Of a DNA stretch of 64,000 nucleotides, positions 1 through 7,389 are shown in pieces; position 1 is the first letter of the stretch, and the number at the start of each line of letters is the position of its first letter. The position numbers and the translations under genes were made by a program. The notes under the pieces are model-generated. The model had not been told where the DNA came from. It saw only the letters and a program-made list of their open reading frames with translations, and ran no database searches. Source of the DNA: a virus; the IMG/VR virus record IMGVR_UViG_3300005264_000009, positions 23,210 through 87,209 of that record. One strand, 5' to 3'.

Positions 1-4
1 GTAT

Positions 5-175
5 ATGAGGATGAGAATGATTAAATTAAGTATGGTAATAAATCAAGTTAGGTATAGACTCTTTAATATGATTACAGCGAATTTCATAAGTAAAGATGTT
101 TTATATACAGAAGATGAAATTAAAATCGTAAAAGCTGAATTATGGGCTTTAAAAAACTTACAAAAAATGTATTAA
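5..175 (+). CDS. Small hypothetical protein, possibly 5'-truncated by the window edge
   Basis: An open frame runs from the window start to a TAA at 173-175. The first ATG is at 5, with further in-frame ATGs at 11, 17 and 32, so the true start is uncertain and may lie outside the window. The product would be about 56 residues with a basic N-terminus and no motif I recognise. It ends 16 nt before the next gene, whose AAGGGGTG ribosome site sits in the gap, and so reads as part of the same operon. Confidence 0.45.
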   Translation: MRMRMIKLSMVINQVRYRLFNMITANFISKDVLYTEDEIKIVKAELWALKNLQKMY

Positions 176-191
176 AAAAGGGGTGTAAATT

Positions 192-554
192 ATGAGTATT
201 CAAAAGTGTGCTGGGTGTGTTTATGAACCAGAGGAGTGGAGTGAAATACATTATGGTCCTAAATGGAGTTATAAAGAGGGTTTGTGTAAAAAAGAAAATG
301 TTCTTGTTCGTATATATATAAATGTTCCAATAGATATTTGTAGTGATTATAAACAAAAAGATGTAGAGGAATTAAATAATGAAATATTGGAGTTGTGTAA
401 AAAGGCATATAAAAAACCTATTGTAAGTACAGGTAGTGGTTTACGTTGTTTCTTTTGTGATAAATACCAAACTGATGATGGTTTATTAAGGGATAGACAT
501 TACTCCGATTGTGATTTTTTAAAATATAAAAAAGTAATGAAAAAGTACAAGTAA
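192..554 (+). CDS. Cys-rich hypothetical protein, first of a tandem paralogue pair
   Basis: A 120-residue protein preceded by a good ribosome site (AAGGGGTG). The N-terminus has a C-x2-C motif (KCAGCVYEPEEW) followed by a conserved GLCKKEN block. A second cysteine pair near residue 83 (CFFC) is followed by D, H and C residues like a zinc-finger remnant. The next gene has the same start pattern (KCDDCLYEPKKW...GLCEKKN), so the two are paralogues. Zinc binding is inferred from cysteine spacing only; no function can be assigned. Confidence 0.75.
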   Translation: MSIQKCAGCVYEPEEWSEIHYGPKWSYKEGLCKKENVLVRIYINVPIDICSDYKQKDVEELNNEILELCKKAYKKPIVSTGSGLRCFFCDKYQTDDGLLRDRHYSDCDFLKYKKVMKKYK

Positions 555-564
555 GGTGTAAATT

Positions 565-1086
565 ATGTTACAAAAATGTGATGATTGTTTGTATGAACCA
601 AAAAAATGGGATGATATACACTTGGTGCATCATAATTCTAAAGTGTATTTTAAAAAAGGTTTGTGTGAAAAAAAGAATGAACTTATTTATTCTTATACAG
701 ATAACCAAATGAATACAGATTATTACCCTTCTACATGTGTATGTGCATGTACTTCTATTTGTACTTGTAAGTGTAATGAATATAAACAAAAGGAAAAAAC
801 AGGAATGAAAAATTTTAAATTAATAGATAAAAAAGAATTTTGTGCACTTATAGAGTGTAAAAACATTTACAAGATAGTTGATTGTGTTGATTGTGTTGAT
901 TGTAATGTAACACGGTTTAATAATTGGGTAGAAAACATTAAAAAAGGAATAATGATAGCACCAAAAGAAGTAAAAAAAGTAAAAGAAGAAAATCAATTTG
1001 ATTTTACAGCCAGTAGGAGTGTTATGGATACTTTCCCAAAAAAAGAGGAGGATAAAATAAAATTATTAGTTAAATTATTAAAATAA
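565..1086 (+). CDS. Cys-rich hypothetical protein, second of the pair
   Basis: A 173-residue protein starting 10 nt after the preceding gene with an identical AAGGTGTAAATT leader before ATG. It shares the KC-x2-C-xYEP-xxW and GLC-x2-KN blocks of its neighbour, then diverges. Residues about 55-75 are very Cys-rich (alternating C-x-C), and a DCVDCVDC repeat occurs at about residues 107-114, encoded by a near-perfect GATTGTGTT tandem repeat at 880-905. Probably metal-binding. The C-terminal half is lysine-rich and has no recognisable fold. Confidence 0.7.
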   Translation: MLQKCDDCLYEPKKWDDIHLVHHNSKVYFKKGLCEKKNELIYSYTDNQMNTDYYPSTCVCACTSICTCKCNEYKQKEKTGMKNFKLIDKKEFCALIECKNIYKIVDCVDCVDCNVTRFNNWVENIKKGIMIAPKEVKKVKEENQFDFTASRSVMDTFPKKEEDKIKLLVKLLK

Positions 1087-1101
1087 AAATAGGTATATAT
1101 T

Positions 1102-1404
1102 ATGATAATAGAAGAACATATCAAATTGAAGTATTTAGAAAAAGGTTGGTGTGATAACGATATTGTAATGCTTCACGCATGTTTTCAATTATTAGAAGAT
1201 TGTGTAGAGCAAGAAGATATATTTAATGTGATTGTTTGGGATAATTCTTCTGACCTTTTAGAAGTTAAACATAAAATAAAAAAACTATATGATTGGTGGA
1301 AGTCAAGATTGACTGCTGATAATTTTGTATCAAGTGATCAATATGACGAAGATAGTAATAAATTAATAGAATTAATAAAATTAAGGGGTTACTTATGGAC
1401 TTAA
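1102..1404 (+). CDS. Hypothetical protein of a common phage type
   Basis: A 100-residue acidic protein with the phrase MLHACFQLLEDCVE near residues 23-36 and a tryptophan pair (YDWW) near 64-67. The 'LHA-x-FQ-x-L-x-D' phrase recalls small conserved phage proteins of unknown function; that recall is from memory, not a search. It sits in the string of small early-type genes with 15 nt between it and its upstream neighbour. Confidence 0.65.
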   Translation: MIIEEHIKLKYLEKGWCDNDIVMLHACFQLLEDCVEQEDIFNVIVWDNSSDLLEVKHKIKKLYDWWKSRLTADNFVSSDQYDEDSNKLIELIKLRGYLWT

Positions 1405-1419
1405 TAAAGGAATTAGCTA

Positions 1420-1623
1420 ATGAGTATATTAGATTTTTTTCAAGTAGAAAATAACCAAAATTGTTATTTATGTGGTGAAAGTGCACAAACTGTTTGTGAA
1501 CATTGTGAAGAATTTATTTGCTTAAATTGTTGTTGTATTCATACAGAAAATACATTTATTGAATATAACTTATGTTTAGAATGTTATGATTATATAAAAT
1601 TAAAGGAGGAATTAAATGCATAG
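1420..1623 (+). CDS. Small treble-clef/B-box-like zinc-finger protein A
   Basis: A 67-residue protein with an ordered cysteine pattern: C-x2-C, C-x2-C, C-x2-CC(C), C-x2-C (CYLC, CEHC, CLNCCC, CLEC). This is the spacing of a two-zinc treble-clef or B-box-like module. Its stop codon overlaps the start of the next gene, which encodes the same pattern, so this is a tandem duplication. Zinc binding is inferred from spacing; role unknown. Confidence 0.75.
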   Translation: MSILDFFQVENNQNCYLCGESAQTVCEHCEEFICLNCCCIHTENTFIEYNLCLECYDYIKLKEELNA

Positions 1624-1783
1624 TTATGATTCACAACAATGCACTATATGTGAAAGAATAACTGAAACAACTTGTGAAATTTGTGGGAATTACATTTGTT
1701 TTCATTGTTGTTATACTTTTTGTAATTTTGAAGAATTGAATATTAAATTGTGTCTTGAATGTTTTTGTAAAAAGGAGGATTAA
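1616..1783 (+). CDS. Small treble-clef/B-box-like zinc-finger protein B
   Basis: A 55-residue protein with an ATG at 1616 preceded by AAAGGAGGAATTAA, a strong ribosome site, overlapping the end of the preceding gene by 8 nt. It repeats the neighbour's pattern C-x2-C...C-x2-C...C-x2-CC...C-x2-C (CTIC, CEIC, CFHCC, CLEC), so it is a paralogue from tandem duplication. Its TAA is directly followed by the ATG of the next gene. Confidence 0.72.
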   Translation: MHSYDSQQCTICERITETTCEICGNYICFHCCYTFCNFEELNIKLCLECFCKKED

Positions 1784-2782
1784 ATGAAAGATGATGTTGC
1801 TCCAAAAGATATTATTGAAAAATCTGATTTATCTACTATACCTTTAGATTTACTTGATGAATTATTAGACCCAACCTATGCAGAGGGGCTATTCAAGTAT
1901 TACAAAGAATCATGGCGTAAAGGATTTCCTATTTCTGTTTTATATTCAGCTTTAAGAAGACACTTAAATCAATTTTTCTTTGAAAGAGAAGACTTTGATA
2001 AAGAAACTTTTGAAAAGTATGGTATTCAAAAAACACACTTAGGGGCTATTATTTTTTGCTGTATTAGTATGTATAATTCTTTAAAATTAAACAAAGGTTT
2101 TGATGATAGACCTTATATAAAAAAGAAAAAAGAAAATAAACACAATATAAAAAAGAAAAAAGGTAATAAACCCAATATAAAAAAGGAAGAAATAGTTAAA
2201 GAAAAGTATAACAAAATATTTGATTATGATTTAGAGTTACAAAGTGATCTTGATGATTTTCTTAAAGATGATTTATTACCACAAGATGATATGAATGATT
2301 TTCTTAAAAATGATTTATTACCACAAGATGATATTGATGATTTTCTTAAAAATGAGATATTACCACAAGATGATATTGATGATTTTCTTAAAAATGATAA
2401 AAAAGAAGAAAAAAAATTCAAGTATGAAAAAGAATTAATAGATTTTATTAATCAACAAGTTAGAGATAATAAGTTACATGATGTTTTACTTACACAAGAC
2501 GAAGTTACAAAAATGTTTGACTTACCTGATAAGGGTAAAAAACATGATTATGTTTGTAAATATATACCAAAAAACAATGCTGATATTAAGGAAAAATGTT
2601 TGTCTTGCAAATCATTTGATGAAGAATATTTTATGGCATGTATGAATAGTTTAAAATGTGATAATTACTCTTTATATGAAGAATCACATTGTTCTACTTG
2701 TAAAAAACAATATAGTACTTTTGTAAATTTTAAAGAAATAGTGTGTAAACATTGTTCGATCAACCCTAAAAATAGAATATAA
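1784..2782 (+). CDS. Repeat-containing Cys-rich hypothetical protein
   Basis: A 332-residue protein with four visible parts. The N-terminal region (about 1-100) looks globular. A lysine-rich linker with IKKKK-x-NK repeats covers about 110-135. Residues about 157-205 hold tandem 15-residue repeats of the form DDFLKNDLLPQDDID. The C-terminal 60 residues have four cysteine pairs (CLSC, CMNSLKC, CSTC, CKHC) typical of zinc ribbons. The acidic amphipathic repeats could be a protein-docking tail; that is inference. No family recognised. Confidence 0.7.
   Translation: MKDDVAPKDIIEKSDLSTIPLDLLDELLDPTYAEGLFKYYKESWRKGFPISVLYSALRRHLNQFFFEREDFDKETFEKYGIQKTHLGAIIFCCISMYNSLKLNKGFDDRPYIKKKKENKHNIKKKKGNKPNIKKEEIVKEKYNKIFDYDLELQSDLDDFLKDDLLPQDDMNDFLKNDLLPQDDIDDFLKNEILPQDDIDDFLKNDKKEEKKFKYEKELIDFINQQVRDNKLHDVLLTQDEVTKMFDLPDKGKKHDYVCKYIPKNNADIKEKCLSCKSFDEEYFMACMNSLKCDNYSLYEESHCSTCKKQYSTFVNFKEIVCKHCSINPKNRI
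2252..2398 (+). repeat. 45-nt coding tandem repeat
   Basis: A 45-nt unit beginning GATGATTTTCTTAAA and containing TTATTACCACAAGAT recurs about 3.3 times, keeping the reading frame. It encodes the DDFLKN-x-LLPQDDI repeats of the surrounding gene. Copies differ at only a few positions, which points to recent expansion. Confidence 0.85.
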
Positions 2783-2794
2783 AGGAAAATTAAA

Positions 2795-3370
2795 ATGGAT
2801 TTCAAAGATTTACAATTTGGAGATAGTGTACATTCTATATTAAACGGTTGGGGAACATACACAAGTAATGATTCTATTCACTATCTTGTTGATTTTCCAG
2901 ATGGTTTTACTAAAAAATATAATGTAAATGGTTTTTTCTTTGAACATGATATTAAACCTGAAATTATTGATGTTAAAAGAAGACATTGGCAACCAAAAAA
3001 AACAGATGACATGTATATAATTAATGCAAATGGTAAAATACATAATACTAAAGCAAGAGATGAAAAATGTTTGGAGACTGGTAGAATTTACCATACATAC
3101 AAACAAGCAAAACACGTATATGAAAAAACAATTAAACCATGCCAAAGATTAGCCTCTTGGATTAGTGAAAACGATCCTAATAATATATATGATATTAATT
3201 GGGGGGATAAAACACAAGGCAAATATTTCATTTATTACTATTATAAAAATTCTGAATGGCTTTTAAATTATACTTTAGAGCATCAAATAGTTGGAGTACC
3301 ATATATTTTATGTAAAAAAACAGCAGAAAAACTTGTAAATGGTCTTAACAATAAAACCATAATTTTATAA
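2795..3370 (+). CDS. Hypothetical protein, first of a second paralogue pair
   Basis: A 191-residue protein starting MDFKDLQFGD with an AAAGGAAAATTAAA ribosome site. It shares a collinear pattern with the next gene: MxFKDL, GWGxY, DIKPEII-x-VK, W-x-PKK, then GR-x-Y-T, K-A-K-x-VY, PCQR-x-A-x-W and a KYFIYY block. A PCQR-x-A motif followed by a short Tyr-rich strand recalls small conserved phage proteins of unknown function. No catalytic motif is visible. Confidence 0.72.
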   Translation: MDFKDLQFGDSVHSILNGWGTYTSNDSIHYLVDFPDGFTKKYNVNGFFFEHDIKPEIIDVKRRHWQPKKTDDMYIINANGKIHNTKARDEKCLETGRIYHTYKQAKHVYEKTIKPCQRLASWISENDPNNIYDINWGDKTQGKYFIYYYYKNSEWLLNYTLEHQIVGVPYILCKKTAEKLVNGLNNKTIIL

Positions 3371-3445
3371 GGATTAAAATGGATTTAAATTCTTATGCCA
3401 TCCACACAAACTTCCAAAAATAAACATATTAAAAAGGAGAATGAA

Positions 3446-4036
3446 ATGAATTTCAAAGATTTAAAAATTGGTGATGAAGTAAAATCAAGTTTAAAGGGTT
3501 GGGGCAATTATGCTGGAAAAACTGATAATAATAAATATGTTGTCAGGTACACATCTAATGGTGGTTATAAATTTGATGTGTATGATGCTATTTATACAGA
3601 AGATGGTTTTGCATCTGATAAAGATATTAAGCCTGAAATTATTAAAGTAAAAAAATTTGATTGGAATCCAAGTATAAATAATAGTGCACATATACAAGCA
3701 TCAGGTTTTATAATATCCACAAAAAACGTAATACCAGACTATGAGGGGAGAACATATAAAACAACAAAAGAAGCAAAGCAAGTTTATCATCAAATATTAA
3801 GACCCTGCCAAAGAATGGCAGCATGGGCACAAGAACATGCACCTGATGATATATACAATATTGATTTTGGTAATGAAAATCAATACAAGTATTATGTATA
3901 TTATAATTCTTTATCAAAAAAGTGGGAAGTAAAAAGATCTATATATTATATTTATGTTGGTTGTACTTACTTTTTAAAATTAAGTATAGCAGAACAATTA
4001 GCTAAAGGTTTAAATGATAAAACTATAAAACTATAA
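3446..4036 (+). CDS. Hypothetical protein, second of the paralogue pair
   Basis: A 196-residue protein. The ATG at 3446 (MNFKDLKIGD) is chosen over an in-frame ATG at 3395 because AAAAAGGAG lies just upstream and the N-terminus then aligns with the preceding gene. Shared blocks are GWGNY, DIKPEIIKVK, GR-x-YKT-x-KEAK-x-VY, RPCQRMAAW and KYYVYY. A 14-codon open frame at 3379-3423 (starting MDLNSY) lies in the gap and may be a remnant of a further copy. Function unknown. Confidence 0.74.
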   Translation: MNFKDLKIGDEVKSSLKGWGNYAGKTDNNKYVVRYTSNGGYKFDVYDAIYTEDGFASDKDIKPEIIKVKKFDWNPSINNSAHIQASGFIISTKNVIPDYEGRTYKTTKEAKQVYHQILRPCQRMAAWAQEHAPDDIYNIDFGNENQYKYYVYYNSLSKKWEVKRSIYYIYVGCTYFLKLSIAEQLAKGLNDKTIKL

Positions 4037-4054
4037 TTTTATAAAAGGAAACTT

Positions 4055-4225
4055 ATGGATTTTAAAGTAAAGTGTATTGGTTGTAATACAATTAATAACA
4101 TAAAATTAAGTACATCTAAATTAGAATTACTATTTAATATAGAATTAAAATGTTTTAAGTGTAACAGAATACTTTTTATTGATTGGTTAAAATTAAAAGC
4201 GGATAAATCCTTAGAAAAACATTAA
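4055..4225 (+). CDS. Small zinc-ribbon-like protein
   Basis: A 56-residue protein starting MDFKVKCIGC with AAAAGGAAACTT upstream of ATG. Two C-x2-C pairs (CIGC at about residue 7 and CFKC at about 36) have the spacing of a minimal zinc ribbon. The following gene has the same arrangement, so these appear to be another duplicated pair. Role unknown. Confidence 0.7.
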   Translation: MDFKVKCIGCNTINNIKLSTSKLELLFNIELKCFKCNRILFIDWLKLKADKSLEKH

Positions 4226-4237
4226 AAAAGGTGTAAA

Positions 4238-4432
4238 ATGCATATAGATTTTACGTGTAAAGATTGCCAACAAAAAGGACATATTGATGTGCCTTTTAGT
4301 GTTATAGACGATTATAATATAAGAGGTGATGCAATTCTTATAGAGATTGGTTGTAATTGTGGTTCAAGAATTAATGTAGGTGAATTAATAAAATTAAAAC
4401 AAGGGGAAGAAAATGACAGAAAGAAAAATTAA
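4238..4432 (+). CDS. Small zinc-ribbon-like protein
   Basis: A 64-residue protein with CKDC near the N-terminus and C-x-C (CNC) near residue 49, similar in length and layout to the preceding gene. AAAAAAGGTGTAAA precedes ATG. Its 3' end overlaps the next gene by 20 nt, implying translational coupling with the ThyX-like protein. Confidence 0.7.
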   Translation: MHIDFTCKDCQQKGHIDVPFSVIDDYNIRGDAILIEIGCNCGSRINVGELIKLKQGEENDRKKN

Positions 4433-4955
4433 GGTTGAAAAAATTACAGATCATTCATGGATATTACGAGCCAATGCAAAAACTACTGGTAAAGTATCAA
4501 AACAGTCTGTTTTTAATGCATACAGAAGTGAACATAGCCCCATACGTAGTCAAATTTTTTGGATCGATTGCGATAATATTGAAACTTTTGTTGCTAATCA
4601 TATAGTGAGACATCACATTGGAGTTGAAAAGTTTGTACAGTCGCAAAGAATTGATAGAGGTGGTGATGAAGATTCAAATCGTTATACACTAACTAATATG
4701 GGTTTATTTATTAATGCACAATCATTAATAAATATGATGAAAGTTCGTTTATGTAAAAAAGCAAGCCAAGAAACATACAGTGTAGCAATGGATATAAGAA
4801 ATAAAATGTTTGATATAGATTATGAGCTTGGTAAGTTTTTTGTACCAACATGCATCTATAGAAATGGTCTTTGTCCAGAAGGTAAAAGTGGATGTGGATT
4901 AAATAAAAACATAAAAGATTCTATATATTCTTATTATGCAAATATGTTTGATTAA
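4413..4955 (+). CDS. ThyX-like (flavin-dependent thymidylate synthase fold) protein
   Basis: A 180-residue protein. Residues about 58-90 contain IVRHHIGVEKFVQSQRIDR followed by SNRY, which resembles the ThyX signature RHR-x7-S with its downstream S-x-RY. Residues about 108-125 (SLINMMKVRLCKKASQETY) match the C-terminal ThyX block that normally reads LR-x3-x-AQ-x-EIR. ThyX makes dTMP from dUMP using FAD, NADPH and methylene-folate. Here the motif reads RHH rather than RHR and the protein is shorter than typical ThyX, so it may be a divergent phage relative rather than an active synthase. It closes the first gene block just ahead of a promoter. Confidence 0.55.
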   Translation: MTERKIKVEKITDHSWILRANAKTTGKVSKQSVFNAYRSEHSPIRSQIFWIDCDNIETFVANHIVRHHIGVEKFVQSQRIDRGGDEDSNRYTLTNMGLFINAQSLINMMKVRLCKKASQETYSVAMDIRNKMFDIDYELGKFFVPTCIYRNGLCPEGKSGCGLNKNIKDSIYSYYANMFD

Positions 4956-4983
4956 TAAAATCTTAAAATTTATTAAAAATATA

Positions 4984-5012
4984 TTGACTTCCTATTAAAA
5001 GTGTGTTAGCCT
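4984..5012 (+). promoter_or_regulatory. Sigma70-like promoter ahead of the primase
   Basis: TTGACT at 4984-4989, 17-nt spacer ending GTGTGT, then TAGCCT at 5007-5012. It belongs to the family of related promoters found across the + strand. An 8-bp inverted repeat (TTAATAAA/TTTATTAA, 4952-4976) lies directly upstream. The transcript would begin with the GTGGGGG hairpin leader. Confidence 0.6.
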
Positions 5013-5024
5013 GTTTTTAAATCT

Positions 5025-5081
5025 TGTGGGGGAAGATTATTAATAATACTGATACTACCCTTGTCTAAATTTACCCCCACA
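5025..5081 (+). promoter_or_regulatory. Structured 5' leader: GTGGGGG/CCCCCAC long-loop hairpin
   Basis: TGTGGGGG (5025-5032) pairs perfectly with CCCCCACA (5074-5081) around a 41-nt loop. An overlapping alternative hairpin, AATCTT/AAGATT with GTGGGGG in its loop, occupies about 5020-5038, so the two folds exclude each other. The element lies between a promoter and the primase start. It shares the string AAATCTTGTGGGG with the leader at about 44842. I found no convincing loop-to-RBS pairing here, unlike the two sister elements. Confidence 0.5.
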
Positions 5082-5129
5082 TTTTCCTTCATTTTAAAAA
5101 ATAATATTTATATACAATTTGGAAGGTTT

Positions 5130-6032
5130 ATGAAAAATATTTATAAACAATTAGAATTTGTTGATATTAGGAATGTTTTGGATGATCTTAATATTGAATA
5201 CAATGAGGCAGGTAAAAACATTGGTAATGAATGGCTTGGTATTGAGATTTGTCCGTTCTGCCAAAGTACAAATAACCATTTAGGAATTAATATTAATTCC
5301 CCTGTTTTTAGTTGTTTTGCATGCGGTGAGAAAGGAAACACATTAAAATATTTAGTTAAAGAACTAAATTCATATCCAAAAGCTATTCAAATCTTAGAAA
5401 AACATCTTCCTTTAGAATTTAAGAAACAAAATAAAAAAATAAAAAACAATAATATAAATGTAAAACTACCCACGAGTAATAAAAACCCAAGTATATACCA
5501 AAAGAATTATTTAATAAATAGAGACTTCAACCCTGATGAATTAATCGAGAAATACGATTTATACTTTTGTGGTCCTACAGGTAAATGGGCTAATAGAATA
5601 ATAGTACCTATATTTAAAAACAGGATGTTAATTACTTTCACAAGTATAGATATTCATAAAGGTTCTAAAATGAGATACAAACATTTATCGGAAGAGAAAA
5701 GTATAATACCTATTAAAAAACATTTATTTGGTCTTGAAAACCAAAGAGATTCTGTTATTGTAGTTGAAGGAATTTTCGATAAATTTAGAATAGGTACTAA
5801 TTGTGTTTGTTCTTTCGGTACACAACAAACACAAGATCAAACAGCAATTTTAAGTGAATTTAAAAGGGTTATAATAGCCTTTGATGGTGATAAGGCTGGC
5901 AATATAGCTATGAACAGATTAGGGGCTAATTTAGCCACGTTATCAGAGGTAATACAGGTAACTTTACCAACTGGAAAAGATCCTGATATGCTTTCCAATA
6001 AAGAAGTAAAAGAAATAAGAAGTTTATTATGA
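5130..6032 (+). CDS. DNA primase (zinc-finger plus Toprim, DnaG type)
   Basis: A 300-residue protein. The ATG at 5130 is preceded by GGAAGG, whereas a TTG at 5061 lies inside the leader hairpin. A CHC2-type zinc finger lies at about residues 40-65 (CPFC...CFAC) and fits the template-recognition domain of DnaG-type primases. The Toprim core has VVEG at about residue 210 and AFDGDKAG at about 250, which would bind the metal ions that make RNA primers. The protein is short compared with bacterial DnaG and lacks a helicase-binding C-terminal domain; phage primases often do. The TGA overlaps the next ATG. Confidence 0.88.
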   Translation: MKNIYKQLEFVDIRNVLDDLNIEYNEAGKNIGNEWLGIEICPFCQSTNNHLGININSPVFSCFACGEKGNTLKYLVKELNSYPKAIQILEKHLPLEFKKQNKKIKNNNINVKLPTSNKNPSIYQKNYLINRDFNPDELIEKYDLYFCGPTGKWANRIIVPIFKNRMLITFTSIDIHKGSKMRYKHLSEEKSIIPIKKHLFGLENQRDSVIVVEGIFDKFRIGTNCVCSFGTQQTQDQTAILSEFKRVIIAFDGDKAGNIAMNRLGANLATLSEVIQVTLPTGKDPDMLSNKEVKEIRSLL

Positions 6033-6354
6033 ATATTTTGACAATTAAAGATTATATTGATAAATACCCAAACAATAAAAAATATTTACATATGTTTGGT
6101 TTAAATCCAAAATTACAAGCAACAATATTTTAGATTGGAAAGTAAAAAATATTATAGATTTAAAAATGATAAAAGTAAATGATGATTGAAATAATTATCA
6201 AGGTAATTACATACTTTTACAAATGACAGAAAAATATAATAATATTAAACAAATTAATCAGCCTTATTACTTAACTGCATTAGGCTTTGACGATTTTTAT
6301 ATGCGAAAAGAGTATGGTTTTACAAGTGATGGTAAAAAAAAAGAAAATGGTTAA
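6029..6354 (+). pseudogene. Decayed hypothetical gene (frameshift plus in-frame TGA)
   Basis: The ATG at 6029 overlaps the primase stop and opens a frame of 34 codons ending in TAG. Shifting frame near 6118-6135 continues with NILDWKVKNIIDLKMIK, then hits a TGA at 6187-6189, after which the same frame runs on to TAA at 6352-6354 with sensible sequence (LGFDDFYMRKEYGF). One indel and one nonsense codon would restore a protein of about 108 residues. Either a dying gene or two sequencing errors. Together with the short frame at about 6345-6422 it accounts for the 384-nt gap. Confidence 0.55.
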
Positions 6355-6416
6355 AGAATTTCATAACTTAAATAAAACAATTAATATTAATACTTTATTG
6401 AAAATGGGGTTTACTA

Positions 6417-7377
6417 TTGAATGAATTATCGTTATTTACAGGGATTGGTGGTGGCTTATTAGCCTCAAAATATTTATTAAAATGGAAAACAATAGGGATG
6501 GTAGAATATGAAACGTATCCTCAAAAAGTGTTACAGCAAAGACAAAAAGATAAACTGCTTGATAAATGCCCCATCTTTGGGGATATCAGAAAATTTATCG
6601 ATCAAGGGTATGCGGAAAGCTATAAGGGAATGGTTGATGTCATCACAGGAGGTTTCCCATGCCAACCATTTAGTGTTGCAGGAAAACAAAGAGGTGATGC
6701 AGACGAAAGAAATATGTGGGATGCCATGTGCAAAGTTATCGAAATCATCCAACCAAGATATGTATTGGCAGAAAATGTCCCAGGACTTATTTCATGTGGA
6801 TACATCGGAACAGTCCTTAAAGATATTTCCCAAATCGGGTACAATGCGAGATGGCAAACTTTATCTGCAAAAGCCGTTAATGCCTGTCATAAAAGGCAAA
6901 GATTATGGATCTTTGCATATAAATAAGAAAAATTTACCAACACCACGAGCATGTGATGGGTTAAGTAGTGGTATAACTGATGCTCTTTTTTCAGGTATAG
7001 GTTGGTATAGAATAAATAAAAAAGGTGAAAGGTTTGGTGTACGTTTAGCAGATGCTGTTTATGCTATTACACACTTAAATAAGAATAAAAAGTGTGATTC
7101 AAAAAATACATTATCATTAAAACCAAAAGGTGAAAAAGATGGGTTAAATCCTGATTGGGTTGAATGGTTAATGCATATGCCTATTGGTTGGACAGATATA
7201 AAAGAGTTAAAAGAATTAATATGGCTTGATCCCTTAATTGATCCTCACCCTAAATTAAAAAGAACAACACAAAATAAAGTAAATAGAAGTTCAAGGCTTA
7301 AAGGAATAGGAAATGCCCAATATTGTTTAACAGTTTATTATGTTTGGCGTATTTTATTCTTAAAAAAAACATTTTAA
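6417..7377 (+). pseudogene. C5-cytosine DNA methyltransferase split by a frameshift
   Basis: The 5' part (6417-6926, TTG start) has the cytosine-C5 methyltransferase hallmarks: SLFTGIGGG (motif I), GGFPCQPFS with the catalytic Cys (motif IV), LAENVPGL (motif VI) and HKRQRLWIFAY (motif VIII). It then stops at TAA 6924-6926. The missing C-terminal target-recognition and motif IX-X region is open in the +1 frame to 7377, with LPTPRAC and NPDWVEWLMHMPIGWTD, which I know from full-length phage cytosine methylases. The switch must fall at about 6880-6926. A disabling indel, a sequencing error and a programmed +1 shift (AAA TAA G at the junction) are all possible. Confidence 0.8.
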
Positions 7378-7389
7378 AAGAGGATAATA

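Noticed and set aside
1394-1453. Short frame MDLIKELANEYIRFFSSRK
   Set aside because: Only 19 codons, overlaps two better-supported genes and lacks a spaced ribosome site.
5028-5032. G-quadruplex at GGGGG
   Set aside because: A single G-run; no other runs nearby on the same strand, so a quadruplex cannot form.
6508-6900. N-terminal 130 codons of the second C5-methyltransferase frame as a separate gene
   Set aside because: This part lies out of frame over the motif I-VIII region and looks like nonsense protein; only the part after about 6900 carries methyltransferase motifs.
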